Shown here: positions 11,835 through 24,927 of the stretch, one piece after another
How the letters are laid out: each line of letters begins with the position of its first letter
Position numbering within the stretch: position 1 is the stretch's first letter
Assembly: GCA_030015575.1 (NCBI GenBank)
Contig: JASDDO010000028.1
Coordinates: 21,059,154 to 21,123,153 of the forward strand
Direction of reading: 5' to 3'
Source of the DNA: Agapanthus africanus
Lineage: Eukaryota; Streptophyta; Magnoliopsida; Asparagales; Amaryllidaceae
Length of the DNA: 64,000 nt
Position numbers and translations under genes: made by a program
The notes under the pieces: model-generated
Told to the model about the DNA's origin: nothing
Seen by the model: the letters and a program-made list of their open reading frames with translations, nothing else
Database searches by the model: none

Positions 11835-13440
11835 TGTCACGACCCGAAATATTAGCTCGTGACCAGCACTTGAATCACGCAACGTCTAAAGGCGTAACGG
11901 AATTCAAGTAAGCTGAAACCCAGAAATCTAAACCTTTTAAGAAAAATAGAGGTGATGTTTTGAAATAAAGGTAAAATGAAATCAAGTTTTCTTAATGCAT
12001 AGAAAAGAAATATGAATGATGCAAGTGAAGTTTACTAGTTTGAAAACATATTTCGTCTTTTAAAAATTTTGGCAGCACCTCCTTTGTATATTTTGATCCA
12101 AAACCATAAATACATAATAATGATAAAGGCATCCAAAAGCGGGAGCTAGCTCTTCGCCAAACGGCGGATCACAACCACGCAATACAGCATAAATAAGTAT
12201 ATGACGCACAACGGCGAAGTTCACCACAAAAAGATAAAGAAATGAGCAAGATATAACCCCAAAAGTGAATATAAAACCCAACGCTCAAATCTCGCAACTA
12301 CAAGTCTCACTAAGTCTCATCACTTATACAATTTACAACTTTTGATTGATGGAGTTAACTAGATACAATAAGAATATAGATACAAGAGTGGGTACGATAC
12401 AAGTGTCCCACCTACCAATGCAAAACATCCGAATGCAACTATGTGCCAGCGAAGCCGCTACTGATCCAAGCGGTCAACGTGCAAGAACTGTGGCACAACG
12501 GGGGTGAGTTGCCAACTCGTGAGTAGAAAAATATCAACAGATAGAAATCGAATAAATAACAACCCTTAGGTCAACTATATCATAAAGGTAATACTATGAT
12601 ATCTAGGGTGACCGGGTCTGTATATGTGCCAATAAGGTAGTCAATAACTATATGCATATGAATAACATCCAACAGTATAGTCAATGCATGTATGCAAGTG
12701 GGTCTCGTCCGCCCATATAATCAATGTATGTATGCACATAAATATCATAGAAGAGTGTGCATGAAAGTATAAGGATATATATCAACGGAGTCCCTCCCGA
12801 CACATCAAAATCATGGAACCTGAGTGCCTAGCATCGACACTCGAAACATCATGAAAACCGTGCCCAGCATCGGCACGTAAATCCTCATATATCGGGTCCG
12901 TCAGTCCGGATCGGCCCACGGGCTCCGTCAGTCCGAATCGGCCCATATCATCTCTCGACTTCGGTCGGTATCCTCCGGATATCCGCCGAGCCCAAACACT
13001 ATCACCGGTAGGTAGTAGTCCCTTCGCCGGGCTCACCGTCTAACTATACGAGTCTTCTTACCCCGGGGTACCATACCGGGTCCACCATGTACCGGCAGAC
13101 GGTGCCTACCACTCCTCGAATCGGGTATACTCACACAAGCTCTCATGAAGAGAGAAAACTAATGGTGGACGCACTGAAATATCATATCAAAAGAAACCGG
13201 GTTTTTAAAACAAGACATAATCTCTTTTGAAATGTCCACGGTTCTCAAATCCAGAAATCTCATGAAAACAGCATATCTCAATGCGTAAAATAATCGAGCA
13301 TGATGTATGCGACATATAAGAGAAATGTGAGCATATCCGTATATCATGCAATATGTAACAGTGATGACATATTAAGGTGAAACCGCTCTTTTAAAACGAT
13401 TCTAGTTTTTTTTTTAAATATCACATGCGGTTCCCAATTT

Positions 13441-13750
13441 CCCAATAAAACCGGTTATCTATGTAGGTACAATATGTATATACGCAAGTATAGATGTGCC
13501 AATGTATGTGTGCACAAATATGGAAATACAATATGTATGTGCACAATTATGGGTGTATCAAGGTATATGTGCACCAATATGGATATACAAATGTGTATAT
13601 CCGCAAGTATGGATGTATCAATGTATATGTACACCAATATGGATATACAAATGTGTATATCCGCAAATATGGATGTATCAATGTATATGTGCACAAATAT
13701 GGATATATAAATGTGTATATCCGCAAGTATGGATGTATCAATGTATATGT
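13441..13750. repeat. 60-bp minisatellite inside LTR C
   Basis: Units of exactly 60 bp containing CCGCAAGTATGGATGTATCA repeat at 13581, 13641 and 13701, with diverged units to the left. The array continues after element A at about 34041-34110. The period is divisible by three and stop-poor, so several frames look open on both strands; they are not genes. Confidence 0.85.
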
Positions 13751-16700
13751 TGTCACGCCCCGCTTCCCAGAGTACGCTAAGGTAGACACGTGACATAGCC
13801 AACCATGCTACCTGTGGATAGGAATTATCCTCCCACAGTCACATTACGGTTGTAGAGATACCAAGAACAGAATAAAACTATCTAACACATGTCCATAAGC
13901 CAAAATAAAATGAGTCAAGAATAAATAATGCGGAAGCAAGAGATCCAATACAAGAATAACTGGAAAGTATGTCCCATAATACGGGCTCACATCAGGAATA
14001 AAATGCTGAAAAGTAAAAGAACTAACTACTACTGAGTCCTCACTGCTCAGCCTGCTGGCTGAAGTACTCCTGCTCGGACTGCAACAAAGGTACGGAATCT
14101 GGGCCATGCAAAACCCAGACGTCAACGCGTCATAACATCAAGCAATAAAATATAAACAGGGTAACAAGACATAAACATAAATGGTAGAGCAGGTGTAACA
14201 ACAATATAAATCAAGGCAGTGAAAGGCAGTGTATAGTGAGTAATCTAAACTGGTCTATTGGGTTGAATAGTCTCAAGTCTTTGAAATCAATTTGATGAAT
14301 CATCGATGTAACTCAATAGTATCCCGTGCATACCCAGGACCACGGTCTAAGACTCTCGGGCTGAAACCGAGACATGCCGCTAGGCACTAAAACAGGAAAT
14401 ATGTAAAGACGAACGATGTCAGCAGCATCATCCCGAGGCTGGCATAGCCTCTAAAACTGATCAGTAAAAGCAAACAACTGTCGAGTTACAAGTCAGGTTT
14501 CATCATTGATTTCCCCATACCCCCAAGTTATATGTGGTCAAGTCCTGTATAAATAATCTAGAGCTAATACCAACACAGGATCAGGCAGGTATAAGTTTGT
14601 CTGGATAGACAACAGGAACGGTCCGTAAGGACAACATGTCAGGTTTGTTGGCATTAGACACAAGATCAGGTAAAAAGTAAGACCATGGTACATCAGGTCA
14701 AGCCAGGTAATATATAAATGTGTCACGTTATGCCAAGAGTTGTACGGTACCATGTTGGGTCAAGTAATATGTGTAGCAAGTCATGTCAGGATGTATAAGA
14801 TATCATGTGGGTGCTCATAATCAACTAGCATAATCATGGTTATGAATAAACAAGCATGGGTACTATCAGAACAATAAACTGGCACATGTAACATGATAAG
14901 CAATAGGTGCAGATTAAACTACCTAGTTGTACGGTTATCAGTTTGTGTTTAAGAGATAGTTTCAACATTACATGAATACAGTATGACAAATATGGATGTT
15001 AAAATCATGTTAATAAGTATTAAGTAATCTAGGGATGCAATGATACGTATAATATTTTCAATGGATGCAATTATAACTAAAACCGGTTAAAAATGCACAC
15101 GGGTGTCCGATAGAGTAAAACTATAGAAAGGGTATCATAAACTATGTATAATGGCTATTATGTGATTAAAATATAACTGTGGTTACTAGGTATAGTCAAC
15201 TAAATGCAACAGTTAGGTTTCATGTTTTGAATCTAAAATGTGTAAACGGAACATCGCACTATCAACTTGGAATTCAAGACTTTAGATTCTATCTAGAGAT
15301 TTAATATGAAATTAGATAAATAAATATAGGAATAGTATGAATAGCATGTAGCAAGTTTCACTTGCCTCGACGGATCGCGATACGGTAAACGGAACGTCTC
15401 GCGTCGGCGGGAAAAGTCGCGACGCGCGCACGGTACACGGAATGAGTCCAAACGACGAACTGTGGGATCATACGGGTCAGATGTCCTCGCTGGGTAGTCG
15501 AGATCGTCGACGGCTCGACCGGATTCCGGCGATCTAACAAAACAGTGAACAATGCATTCAAGAAAAGACAAAGAAAGAGAAGAGAAGAGGAAAAGAAGGA
15601 GAAGGAGAAAGGATTGCTTACTGGTCTGCGCGCAGGGATCAGGGAGACAAGGTAGTGGTGTCGAGGTCACCGACGGTGAGGTGCAGGCGAGGGTGCAGGT
15701 TTCAGGGTGTGTTAGGGGTTGGTTTCTGGGGTTTTAATGTAGGGTACGTGCAGGGTTTAGTTGAGGTGCTGATGTAGAGGAGGGGAAGGAAATGAGATGG
15801 TGATGATGGTGGGTGCGATGCTGGGGTCGTCGGCGACGATCGGGGACGTTGGGTTGCCGGGTGTTCTGTGGGTGTGTGCAGGAGAGAGAGGAAAGAAAAA
15901 GATGATGAAGACGAGGAGGAGGATGAGAAGAGGATGAGATGGAGGTGGTGACGAGGTTGGGTTCGAGGAGCAGAGGAAGCGGCTAGGGTTAGGGTTTCTC
16001 TGGTGGGCTCGAGACGAGGTTGCATGGGATTTAAAAAAGAACAGAAAAAGAAGATGTAGAAGGAAGGTGAGTATAACGCGGGGGAGGTGACGGGATTCTC
16101 GCGCACCGAGATAGGAGAGGGAAACGGGCGTGAGATGAGAGAGATAGAGAGAAACGAGAGGAGAGAGAAAGAGGAGGAGAGATAGATTCGTCTGGTAGTG
16201 GGGGTGAGAGAGAAAGAGTAAGAGAGAGAAGGAGAAAAGTGAGAGAGAGGGTGTCGTGGGGCCCAGCGATGAGGGTTTAGATTGGTTAGGGAAATTGTTA
16301 GGAAAAATATATAAAAGATTTACTGGGTTTTAAAAATACAATATCGTTGGCTTAGAAAATCTGATAGGCTGAAAAATATTTTAAAGCTGATTTAAAGAAA
16401 TTTAAAATAAATAGGATTTGGCGGGATGCAAAATATTTCAGAATTGCGCCTGTGTCGGGTCCAAAATTTTGAATTTGAAATATGAAAATTATTAACAAGT
16501 TCCAAAAATTAAAATGAAGGATTTTGTAACAAAAAGGCATACCCCCAAGAACGGACGCACGTACGTGCGCGTAGCCGTCCAAACACGTCTGTTTCACTGA
16601 ACGGGACGAGAACACGATGCAAGGATACTACCACAGAGTTAGGGGTATCAAGCAGGCCATGTCAAGTATTTTAAAATTATTTTAAGTAACTTAAATGGTT

Positions 16701-16874
16701 ATATGCAAGAATATGAAATGTTAGTGTAATCTATAACTAAGAAACAACGAACTCAAGTAAACGGGTCGAATATAAAGTAAATTACCATTTGCAACCAAAC
16801 ATGATAAATGAAATAAATACCACAAACAACACATACGGTAACTGAAATTGGTATAACTGGACTCGGTTGTTACA
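13751..16874 (-). repeat. LTR of element A (3' copy)
   Basis: 3.1 kb repeat matching 30915-34035 nearly throughout. It starts TGTCACGCCCC and ends GTTGTTACA as written on the plus strand. It contains GA-rich tracts (about 15880-16250) that create spurious open frames, and a GAACGGACGCACGTACG segment shared with the LTRs of B. Confidence 0.9.
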
Positions 16875-16969
16875 TCATACCCAACTACAAAATGAATTTC
16901 GTTCTCGAAATTCCAAAACAAGAAGGATAAACAATCAATCAACTATAAGAAAAGATGGGGAAACTTATG

Positions 16970-17827
16970 CCGGATTTTATCTTCTCATTCCCAAGTTGAC
17001 TCTCCATGTGAGCGATTACCCTAAGAAACAAGTACAAGGGGAATAACCTTATTCTTAAGAACCTTTTCCCTTCGATCCACAATCACAATCGGTCGCTCCT
17101 CAAAAGTCAAGTCTTCTCATACGGTCAGCTCTGAATGATCCAACACACGTGTTTCACCTCGAACATACTTACGGAGTTGAGATACGTGAAACACATCATG
17201 AACATTCGCCAAGGATTGCGGTAACGCCAAACGGTACGCCACCTCACCAACACGCTCCAGAATTTCAAAGGGTCCAACGAATCGAGGACTGAGCTTTCCT
17301 AGACTTCCGAAACGAATCACCCCTCTAGTCGGTGATATCTTCAAGAATACCAAATCACCCACGGTGAACTTTAGGGGTCTTCTCGACGTATCTACCCAAC
17401 TCTTCTGTCGGTCTTGTGCTGCTTTCATATGATTCCTGATAGCGTTAACTTTCTCAACTGTCTGCACAACCAGATCTCGTCCCAACAATCTTCGTTTACC
17501 GACATCGTCCCAACAAACAGGGGAACGACACTTGCGACCATATAAAGCTTCGAATGGAGCCATCTGAATCGTTGCCTGGAAACTGTTGTTGTAAGAAAAC
17601 TCCACCAAATGTAGATGATCCTTCCATGAACCCGTGAAGTCCAACATGCAAGCTCTCAACATATCTTCAAGAATTTGGATCGTTCTCTCCGACTGGCCAT
17701 CTTTGAGGATGATAAGTTGTGCTAAACTTCAATCGAGTCCCCAAACTTTCCTGTAAGCTCCTCCAAAAGTGTGATAAGAACCGAGTGTCACGATCGGACA
17801 CGATGCTCACCGGTACTCCATGCAATC
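16970..17827 (-). pseudogene. Element A: integrase C-terminal part and chromodomain-like tail
   Basis: Minus-strand similarity to the Ty3/gypsy integrase core end ([15 protein letters not shown]), the GPFEILERVGEVAYRLALP region and HDVFHVSQLRKYV, followed by a chromodomain-like stretch (ERPIVIVDRREKVL) typical of Tekay/Del chromoviruses. Element B interrupts the integrase at 17828. This is a fossil. Confidence 0.85.
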
Positions 17828-20800
17828 TGTCACGCCCCGCTTCCCAGAGTACGCTAAGATGGGCACGTGACATAGCCAACCATGCTACCTGTGGATAGGA
17901 AAAATCCCTCCACAGTCACATTACGGCTGTAGAGATATCAAGAACAGGAAAAATAAACCAACTATCTAGTACATGTCCATAAGCCAGAGTAAAAGAGTCA
18001 AGGAATAACAATGTACGGAAGCCAAAGGTACAATAATGAAACCTGGAAAGTAAGACTACATACCGACAGGAACTTCACCGCTCAGTCTAACAGCGACAAT
18101 ACTTCTGGTCAGTCAGCAACAAGGTAGAAGAATCTGGGTCATGCAAAACCCAGACGTCAGCGCGTCATATCATCAAGTAATAAAGTACAAACAGGGTAAC
18201 AGGCAATGCAAATATAATCATGAATGAAAAGCAGGTGTAACAGTAATGTAAATCAGGGCAGTGAAGGGTAGTGTGCAGTGATTAAACTAAACTGTTCTAT
18301 TGGGTTATCTATTCTAAAGTCTTTGAAATCAATTTGAGTAATCCTCCATATAACTCAAAGGATATGTCCCGTTACCCCCCGGGACCACGGATCAGGAATA
18401 TGTGAACTAAGAGTGGTTCTGTCCCGTTACCCCCTGGGACCACGGATCAAGAATATGTAAGAGTCACGAATGGCTCTGTCCCGTTACCCCCCGGGACCAC
18501 GGATCAAGTAATACCCTTTTAAGTTACATTTTAGTTTACACTTTTGATTTCCCCATACCCCCAAGTTATATATGTCAAGTCAGGTATTCCGAAATCAAGA
18601 ACTAATGCCAACACAGGATCAGGTAAGAGCAGGTTTGTCTGGATAGACAGCAGGAACGGTCCGTGAGGACTACATGTCAGGTTTGTTGGCATTAGACACA
18701 AGATCAAGTAACAGGTAAAGCCATGGTACATCAGGTCAAGTCGAGTAGTGTACTTAGATGTCATGTCATGTAAAGAGTGTACGGTACCATGTCATATCAA
18801 GTAATAGTTGTAGCAGGTCATGTCAGGGTGTACAAGATATCATGTGGGTGCTCAAAATCAAACTAGCATAATCATGGCATACAGAACAAGCATGTGTACT
18901 AATAGAATCAACAAGCTGGAATTTATAACGTGAAATGCAATCAGGTACAGATTAAGGTATGTAGATGCACAGTTATCAGTTTGTATCTAATAGATGGTTT
19001 CGACTTTACATGAATACAGTAAAACACATAAGAATGTTAAAATCATGCTAATACGTACTAAATACTCTAGAGATGCAATGATATATAAAATACGTTCAAT
19101 GGATGCCACTGGGTATTCGGGGTAGAAACTATTTCAAGGTGCTAGGAGTTATGCAGTTAATTAGTAAGCAATTTAAACACGGATGTAGGTAAACGATATG
19201 GTGCTCTAACATGCAACGAATTATAATTTAAGATCCGAGTCTACCATGATATATTCTGACATCGAAATGCAATAATGAAAATTAATAGCCTTAGATTCCA
19301 CTTACAGTTTTAGACATGAAATAAATATGTATAGATGTTATAGTAGCATGTAGCAAGATTAACTTGCCTCGATCGGATCACGATACGGGATGCGCACGCA
19401 GTGTCCAGAGTCGGCAAACGTCGCAACGTCCACACGCTCACACGGGACTGAACCAAGCAGTGCAAGAATTGTAACCACACAGGTAGAGAATGTCGACAGG
19501 GTTGCTCGGATCGTCGGCAGCCTGATCAAAACTTGATCTCGGCCAAGGAACATAGTTCGGCTTGAACCAGACTTGGGTAGCAAAGGTAGATCTGGGTATA
19601 GCTCGGTTTAGAGGGAAGACGAGAGTTGATGACAATGGTATGACAGTGTTGGGTTCTCGGTTTGATGGTTTCACTAGTGAAGAGAGGAAGATAAAGGAGA
19701 CAGGGTGAAGGCGAGATGGTGGCTATGGTGTTGGGTTTTGAGGTGACGACGAGTTTCTCAGTGCAAGGAAGGAGGAGAAGTCGGTTATGGAGTCATGGTC
19801 GAGGAGATGGGTTGGTGTTCGAAGGTTGACGAGGCTGGGGCTCCGGCGAGGCAGTGGCCGCAGTTCTAGGCGTCGGGGTTCTCATCCAGGGTTTGAACAT
19901 GCAGAGATGGCTTCGGGTATTGGAGGTTAAGGAGTGGTGGTGGTCGGTGAGACGACGGTGATGGGAGAAAGTGGGGGAGATGGTGAAGGAGATGAGGGGA
20001 TGAAGACGAAGGGGTGCTAGGGTTTGGGTTTGCGGGTCAAGATGAAGGCGAGGTGATCGTGATGGCTTGGGCGAGGGTTGAAGAAAGGTTGGGAGGATGA
20101 AGGCGTCGAGGATGAACGGAGAGAGGGTCCTTGGTGTTAGCCGAGGAAGGGGGAGTAGGCGACGGTGAAGACGAGGCACCTGCGGTAGAGACGAGGTCGA
20201 GGGGAGATCGAGATGGTGGCGGCGAGGGGTTAACAAAGAAGAAGAAGGCGAGAACGAAAGAGGGAGGTAACTGCATCGCTCGGGCGGTGACCAGAGTCGA
20301 GGAGCGAATAGTGTTCGCGAGAGGTGAGAGAGTGTGCGCGAGAGGAGAGAGAAAGAGAAGGAAAGAGAGAGGGCTGCGTCGCTGAGAGAAAGAAAGAAAG
20401 GGAAAGAAAGAGAAAGGGAGAAATTAGTGGGGCCCGGTGATTTATAAAAGAATCCCTGATTGGTTGAGGAAAACCGGGGAGAGAGAAATGGAAAAGATTT
20501 TTAGAGAAGAGAGAAGGAGACGTGGGGCCCGGTGAACAAAGAAGGGGATTGGCTCGTGGAGAGAAATAGGTTGTGAAAAATATAAAAAGATATTTAAACC
20601 ACTTTTAATTGGATTTCCTAAGCTGAAAGATTTAAGTTAGGTAAAATTAAATATTAAATAATTAGAATTTGCGGGAATACAAAATATATCAGAAATGCGC
20701 CCGGGTCAGGTCCAAAATTTTGAATTTGAAATATGAAAATTATCAGTAAGTTCCAAAAATTGAAATGAAGGATTCTGTAATAAAAAAAAGAGCATACCCC

Positions 20801-21195
20801 CAAGAACGGACGCACGTACGTGCGCGTAGCCGTCCAAACACGTCCGTTTCACTGAACGGGACGAGAGCACGATGCAAGGACGCTAGCACAATGTTAGGGG
20901 TATCAAGCATGCCATGAAAAGCAAATTTAATTTATTTTACCTGATTTAAACTGTTGTATGCAAAAGATGCGATAAAGGATAAAATACCAATATACTAAAT
21001 TATGAGGTGCACCGGTTCATGCAACAAGTCAAGGCAATCTATAATAAGAGTCAAACAGGTTCAGCAAGCGGGTCGGATCGAAAGCCCAGTAACATGTAAA
21101 ATACTATTCGCACCTACACACGCTAAACCAGGAATAGACTATGAATAAGTAAAATACTGAAACTGGAATTGGTATAAATGAACTCGGGTGTTACA
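17828..21195 (-). repeat. LTR of element B (3' copy)
   Basis: 3,368-bp repeat, starting TGTCACGCCCC and ending GGGTGTTACA as written on the plus strand. It contains three near-copies of a CCCGTTACCCC(C/T)(C/T)GGGACCACGG motif near 18385, 18425 and 18480, and GA-rich tracts near 20300-20530. Confidence 0.92.
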
Positions 21196-21339
21196 TTATA
21201 CCCAACTACAAAAGAATTTCGTCCTCGAAATTCCAAGAACAAGAAAGGATAATCAATCAAGAAACTACAAGGATAGATGAGAAATCTTTTGTCGGACTTC
21301 ATCTTCTCGTTCCCAAGTTGATTCTCCATGAGAGCGATT

Positions 21340-24300
21340 ACTTCAACAAAACAAGTACAACAGTGATAACCTCGTTCTTAAGAACCTTTTCTCTTCGATC
21401 CACAATTGACATCGGTCGCTCATCACAGGTTAAATTTTCTCGTAGAGTCATCTCTGAAAGATCCAATACATGTATTTCATCTCGAGCATACCCACGTGGT
21501 TGAGATACAAGAAACACGTCACGAACATTCTCCAATGATTGCGGTAACACCAAACGATACTCCACTCTTCCAATCATGCTCCAAAATCTCGAAAGGTCCA
21601 ACAAATCGAGGACTAAACTTTCCTCGACTTCCGAAACGAACCACGCCTCTAGTCGGTGATACCTTCAAGAACACCAAACCACCAATGGCGAACTCTAGAG
21701 GTCTTCTCGACGTATCTGTCCAATTCTTCTGTCTGTCTTGAGCTGCTTTCATATGATTCCGAATAGCGTTAACTTTCCCATCAGTCTGCATAACCAAATT
21801 TGGTCCCAACAATCTTCGTTCACCGACATCATCCCAACAAACAGGTGAACGACACTTGCGACCACATAAAGCTTCGAATGGAGCCATCCCAAAAGTCGTC
21901 AGGAAACTGTTGTTGTAAGAAAACCCCACCAAGTGTAGATGATCCTCCCATGAACCCTTGAAGTATAACATGCAATATTTCAACATGTCTTCGAAAATGT
22001 GGATCGCTTTCTCCGACTGGCCATCTGTTAGAGGGCGATAAGCTGTGCTAAACTTCAACCGAGTCCCCAAACTTTCCTGTAAGCTCCGCCAAAAGTGTGA
22101 TAAGAACCGAGTGTCACGATCGGACACGATGCTCACCAGTACTCCATAAAATCTTACAGTCTCCTGCATGTATCGCTCCGCCAAAGTCTCTGTTGATTGA
22201 CCAACCCGAAAAGGAATGAAATGAGCTGCTTTGGTCAAACGATCAACAATCACCCAAACCGCATTGTTGCCCTTTGGACTCCGCGGTAAAGCCGTCACGA
22301 AATCCATGGTCATATGTTCCCACTTCCACTGAAGAGTCGGAAGTGGTTGCACTAAACCAGCAACCCTGTGACGTTCGGCCTTAACTTGCTGACACACCAA
22401 GCACTTTGCCACAGAGCGAGCAATCTCCTGTTTCATGCCTTCCCACCAGAAATGCCGTCGTGTACCTCGGTACATCTTCGTGCCTTTTGGATGTACGGAA
22501 TAAGCTGAACTGTGTGCCTCCTTCATAAGCCCTTCGCGAATATCTCCCTTTGGCACACACAAACGGCTATCATATCTCAACGAACCATCTTCATGTATCA
22601 GTAAATCTGTTCGTATTCCGGCTTCAACCTGTTCTCGAAACTTTTGCAATCTAGGGTCTTGCGGTTGCGCTGCTTTAATATTCTCGATCAACGACGAACG
22701 TACTTGTAGCTGCATTAACTGTCCCGTAGAATGCGGTAGCACAACCTCCGAATCAAATCTTCAAAAGTCTTCAACGAGTTCCTTCTGCACAGTCAACATC
22801 TGAATTGCCGATATACGACTGAGCATCCGGTACGACGCTAAATTTTCCCGGATAGTACTTAAGATCGAAATCGTAGTCAGCCTTCAGCTTCAACCATCTT
22901 CGCTGTCTCACAATTAGCTCCTTCTGAGCGAACACGTACTTTGGGCTTTTATGATCGGTGAATATTCCGACCCCTTACGCCCAATAAGTGGTGTCTCCAA
23001 ATCTCCAAAGCAAAAAATCATAGCTACTAACTCCAAGTCATGAGTTGGGTAATTCTTCTCATGGGTCTCCAACTGTCTTGATGCATAAGTTGTAACTTTC
23101 CCATGCTGTACCAATACACATCCCAATCCTTTCCCAGATGCGTTGCTGCGAAATACCAATCCTCCGGAACCGTCTGGCATGGTTAAAACAAAAGCAGTTA
23201 TCAAACTTTGCTCCAACGTCTCAAAAGCTGACGCACACTTATTCGTCCACACAAATGGTACTTTCTTGTGTGTAAGCTTGGTCAGAGGCTCAGCCAAACG
23301 AGCAAAATTCTTCAAGAACCCAGTCCAAGAAACTTCTTACCTCCGCAACATTCTTCAAGAACCCAGTCCAAGAAACTTCTTACCTCCGCAACATTCTTCG
23401 GAATCGGCCAATCACGCATTGCTGCAATCTTTTCGGGATCGACAGCTATTCCATCGCCAAACACAACATTCCCCAAAACTTTACTTCTTCAAGCCAAAAC
23501 TTGCACTTGCTCATCTTTGCATATAATCTTTCTTGTCTCAATATCTGCAGTGCGATCTTCAAGAGTTCTGCATGCTCTTCAATACTCCTCGAGTAGATCA
23601 GAATATCTTCAATGACCCTTACTAAAACTGGTCCAAGAATGGTGAAAAGATCCAGTTCATCAATTCCATAAATATTGCCGGTGTATTCGTTACTCCGAAG
23701 GGCATCACTAATACTCGTAATGTCTATACTGAGTTCGAAACGCAGTCTTACAAATATCTTCTGATTTAACTCGGACCTGATGATATCCGAAGCGCAAATC
23801 CAGCTTCGAGAATACCCTCGTGCCACTAAGCTACTCAAACACTTTGCCAATGCGATGGATCAGGTACTTGTTCATAATAGTCTCTCGGTTTAATTCTCGG
23901 TAGTCAACGCACGCCTTCCCTGTGTCATCTTTCTTCTTTACTAGGAGAACTGGAGCTTCCCCAGTTAAGTTGCTGCGGCGAAACCAACCCTTCTCATGTA
24001 ATTCAGCAACCAGCTTCCTGACTCCTTCCAACTCCACTGGTGCCATTGGGTAATACGCCTTTGAGATTGGCGCTGCACCAGGAACAAGTTCAATTGCGAA
24101 CTCCACGTCTCGCTTCGGCGGTAAACCTGATATGTCTTCAAACACGTCCATGAAACTCTCGAATATAGCCGGCGCTTCTTCCTTATCCACTTCCATTGAC
24201 GAAAGAACATTGTTTGTCGGCCTAGCCCTAACTCGACTGGCCCGACAGAACTGCTTCCTCCAGCAAACAACTTCCGGATGTCCGGGAATATGGAGAATCA

Positions 24301-24373
24301 CTTTCCCTTCCTTACAATCAATATGAGCGTGTAAAGTGCCGCGAAAATCCATTCCCAAGACAACAACAAACAA
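21340..24373 (-). pseudogene. Element B: protease, reverse transcriptase, RNase H, integrase, chromodomain remnants
   Basis: Minus-strand remnants in gypsy order: the end of the protease (VVLGMDF, then a DCKEGKV stretch), reverse transcriptase (KDVEFAIELVPGAAPISKAY; VKKKDDTGKACVDYREL), RNase H ([15 protein letters not shown]), integrase zinc region (CLVCQQVKAE) and core ([35 protein letters not shown]), and a chromodomain-like tail (ERPMSIVDRREKVL). It is close to element A. Fossil with multiple breaks. Confidence 0.88.
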
Positions 24374-24905
24374 GGGAATGCACCAGGATTGAATAATCCT
24401 AATGCGGGGGAAAACAAGAACGAGTAAAATACCGAGATGACTTCATCCGAAGTCAAGATACTGAAGAGGGTTAAACACGGTAAACATGATTCAAGCTGGC
24501 GATGAAATAATAACTGGTAAGCAATGAAACCGAAATGAGCAAGGTAGTTTAACGATCATGGAACAAGAAAGTGAATCAAGACCAGGACTCCAAGTTACTT
24601 AAATAGAGCAGCGCATTGTAACCATGCTGCAGTTCATGGGCACAATTACATAACTCCACCCAAGTCGCCCAAATCCTAGTATCAGAATCAAGAAACAGGG
24701 AGAAACAATAGAGAACCAAAAGATTTCAGGTCAAAATGCAAAGTGGTTTGCATATCGCCCAAACAAAGGATCAAGAGAAGGATATGATTCAACAATCACG
24801 ATAAGCAAGGTGGCAGGACATGTTCCTAATCACGAGTATTCTGATTCGTGTATTGGGTCCAATACCTAACTACAAAAGAATCAACCCGATTAACCTATAT
24901 CATGT
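24374..24905 (-). other. Element B leader region, no gag recognised
   Basis: About 530 bp between the primer-binding site and the protease remnant. In intact Tekay elements gag lies here and is longer. I see no zinc knuckle or capsid motif. Confidence 0.5.
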
Positions 24906-24918
24906 GGCTCTGATACCA
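24906..24918 (-). other. Primer-binding site of element B (initiator tRNA-Met type)
   Basis: The minus strand reads TGGTATCAGAGCC, nine bases inside the LTR edge. This is the usual plant initiator tRNA-Met complement used to prime reverse transcription. Confidence 0.85.
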
Positions 24919-24927
24919 AAAGAACCA

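Noticed and set aside
13441-13750. CRISPR-like regular repeat
   Set aside because: Units are contiguous with no unique spacers, and the genome is a plant.
13455-13802. Several overlapping 70-115 codon frames on both strands
   Set aside because: An effect of a 60-bp repeat with period divisible by three, not genes.
15293-16106. Minus-strand frames of 60-134 codons in the LTR of A, repeated at 32438-33267
   Set aside because: They lie within LTRs, are Ser/Pro- or Arg-rich products of GA-rich tracts, and have no domain.
19359-20385. Frames in the LTR of B, repeated at 26459-27485
   Set aside because: They occur in both LTR copies on both strands and are low-complexity; no domain or start context supports them.
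24906-24918. tRNA gene fragment
   Set aside because: TGGTATCAGAGCC here is a retroelement primer-binding site; no cloverleaf surrounds it.
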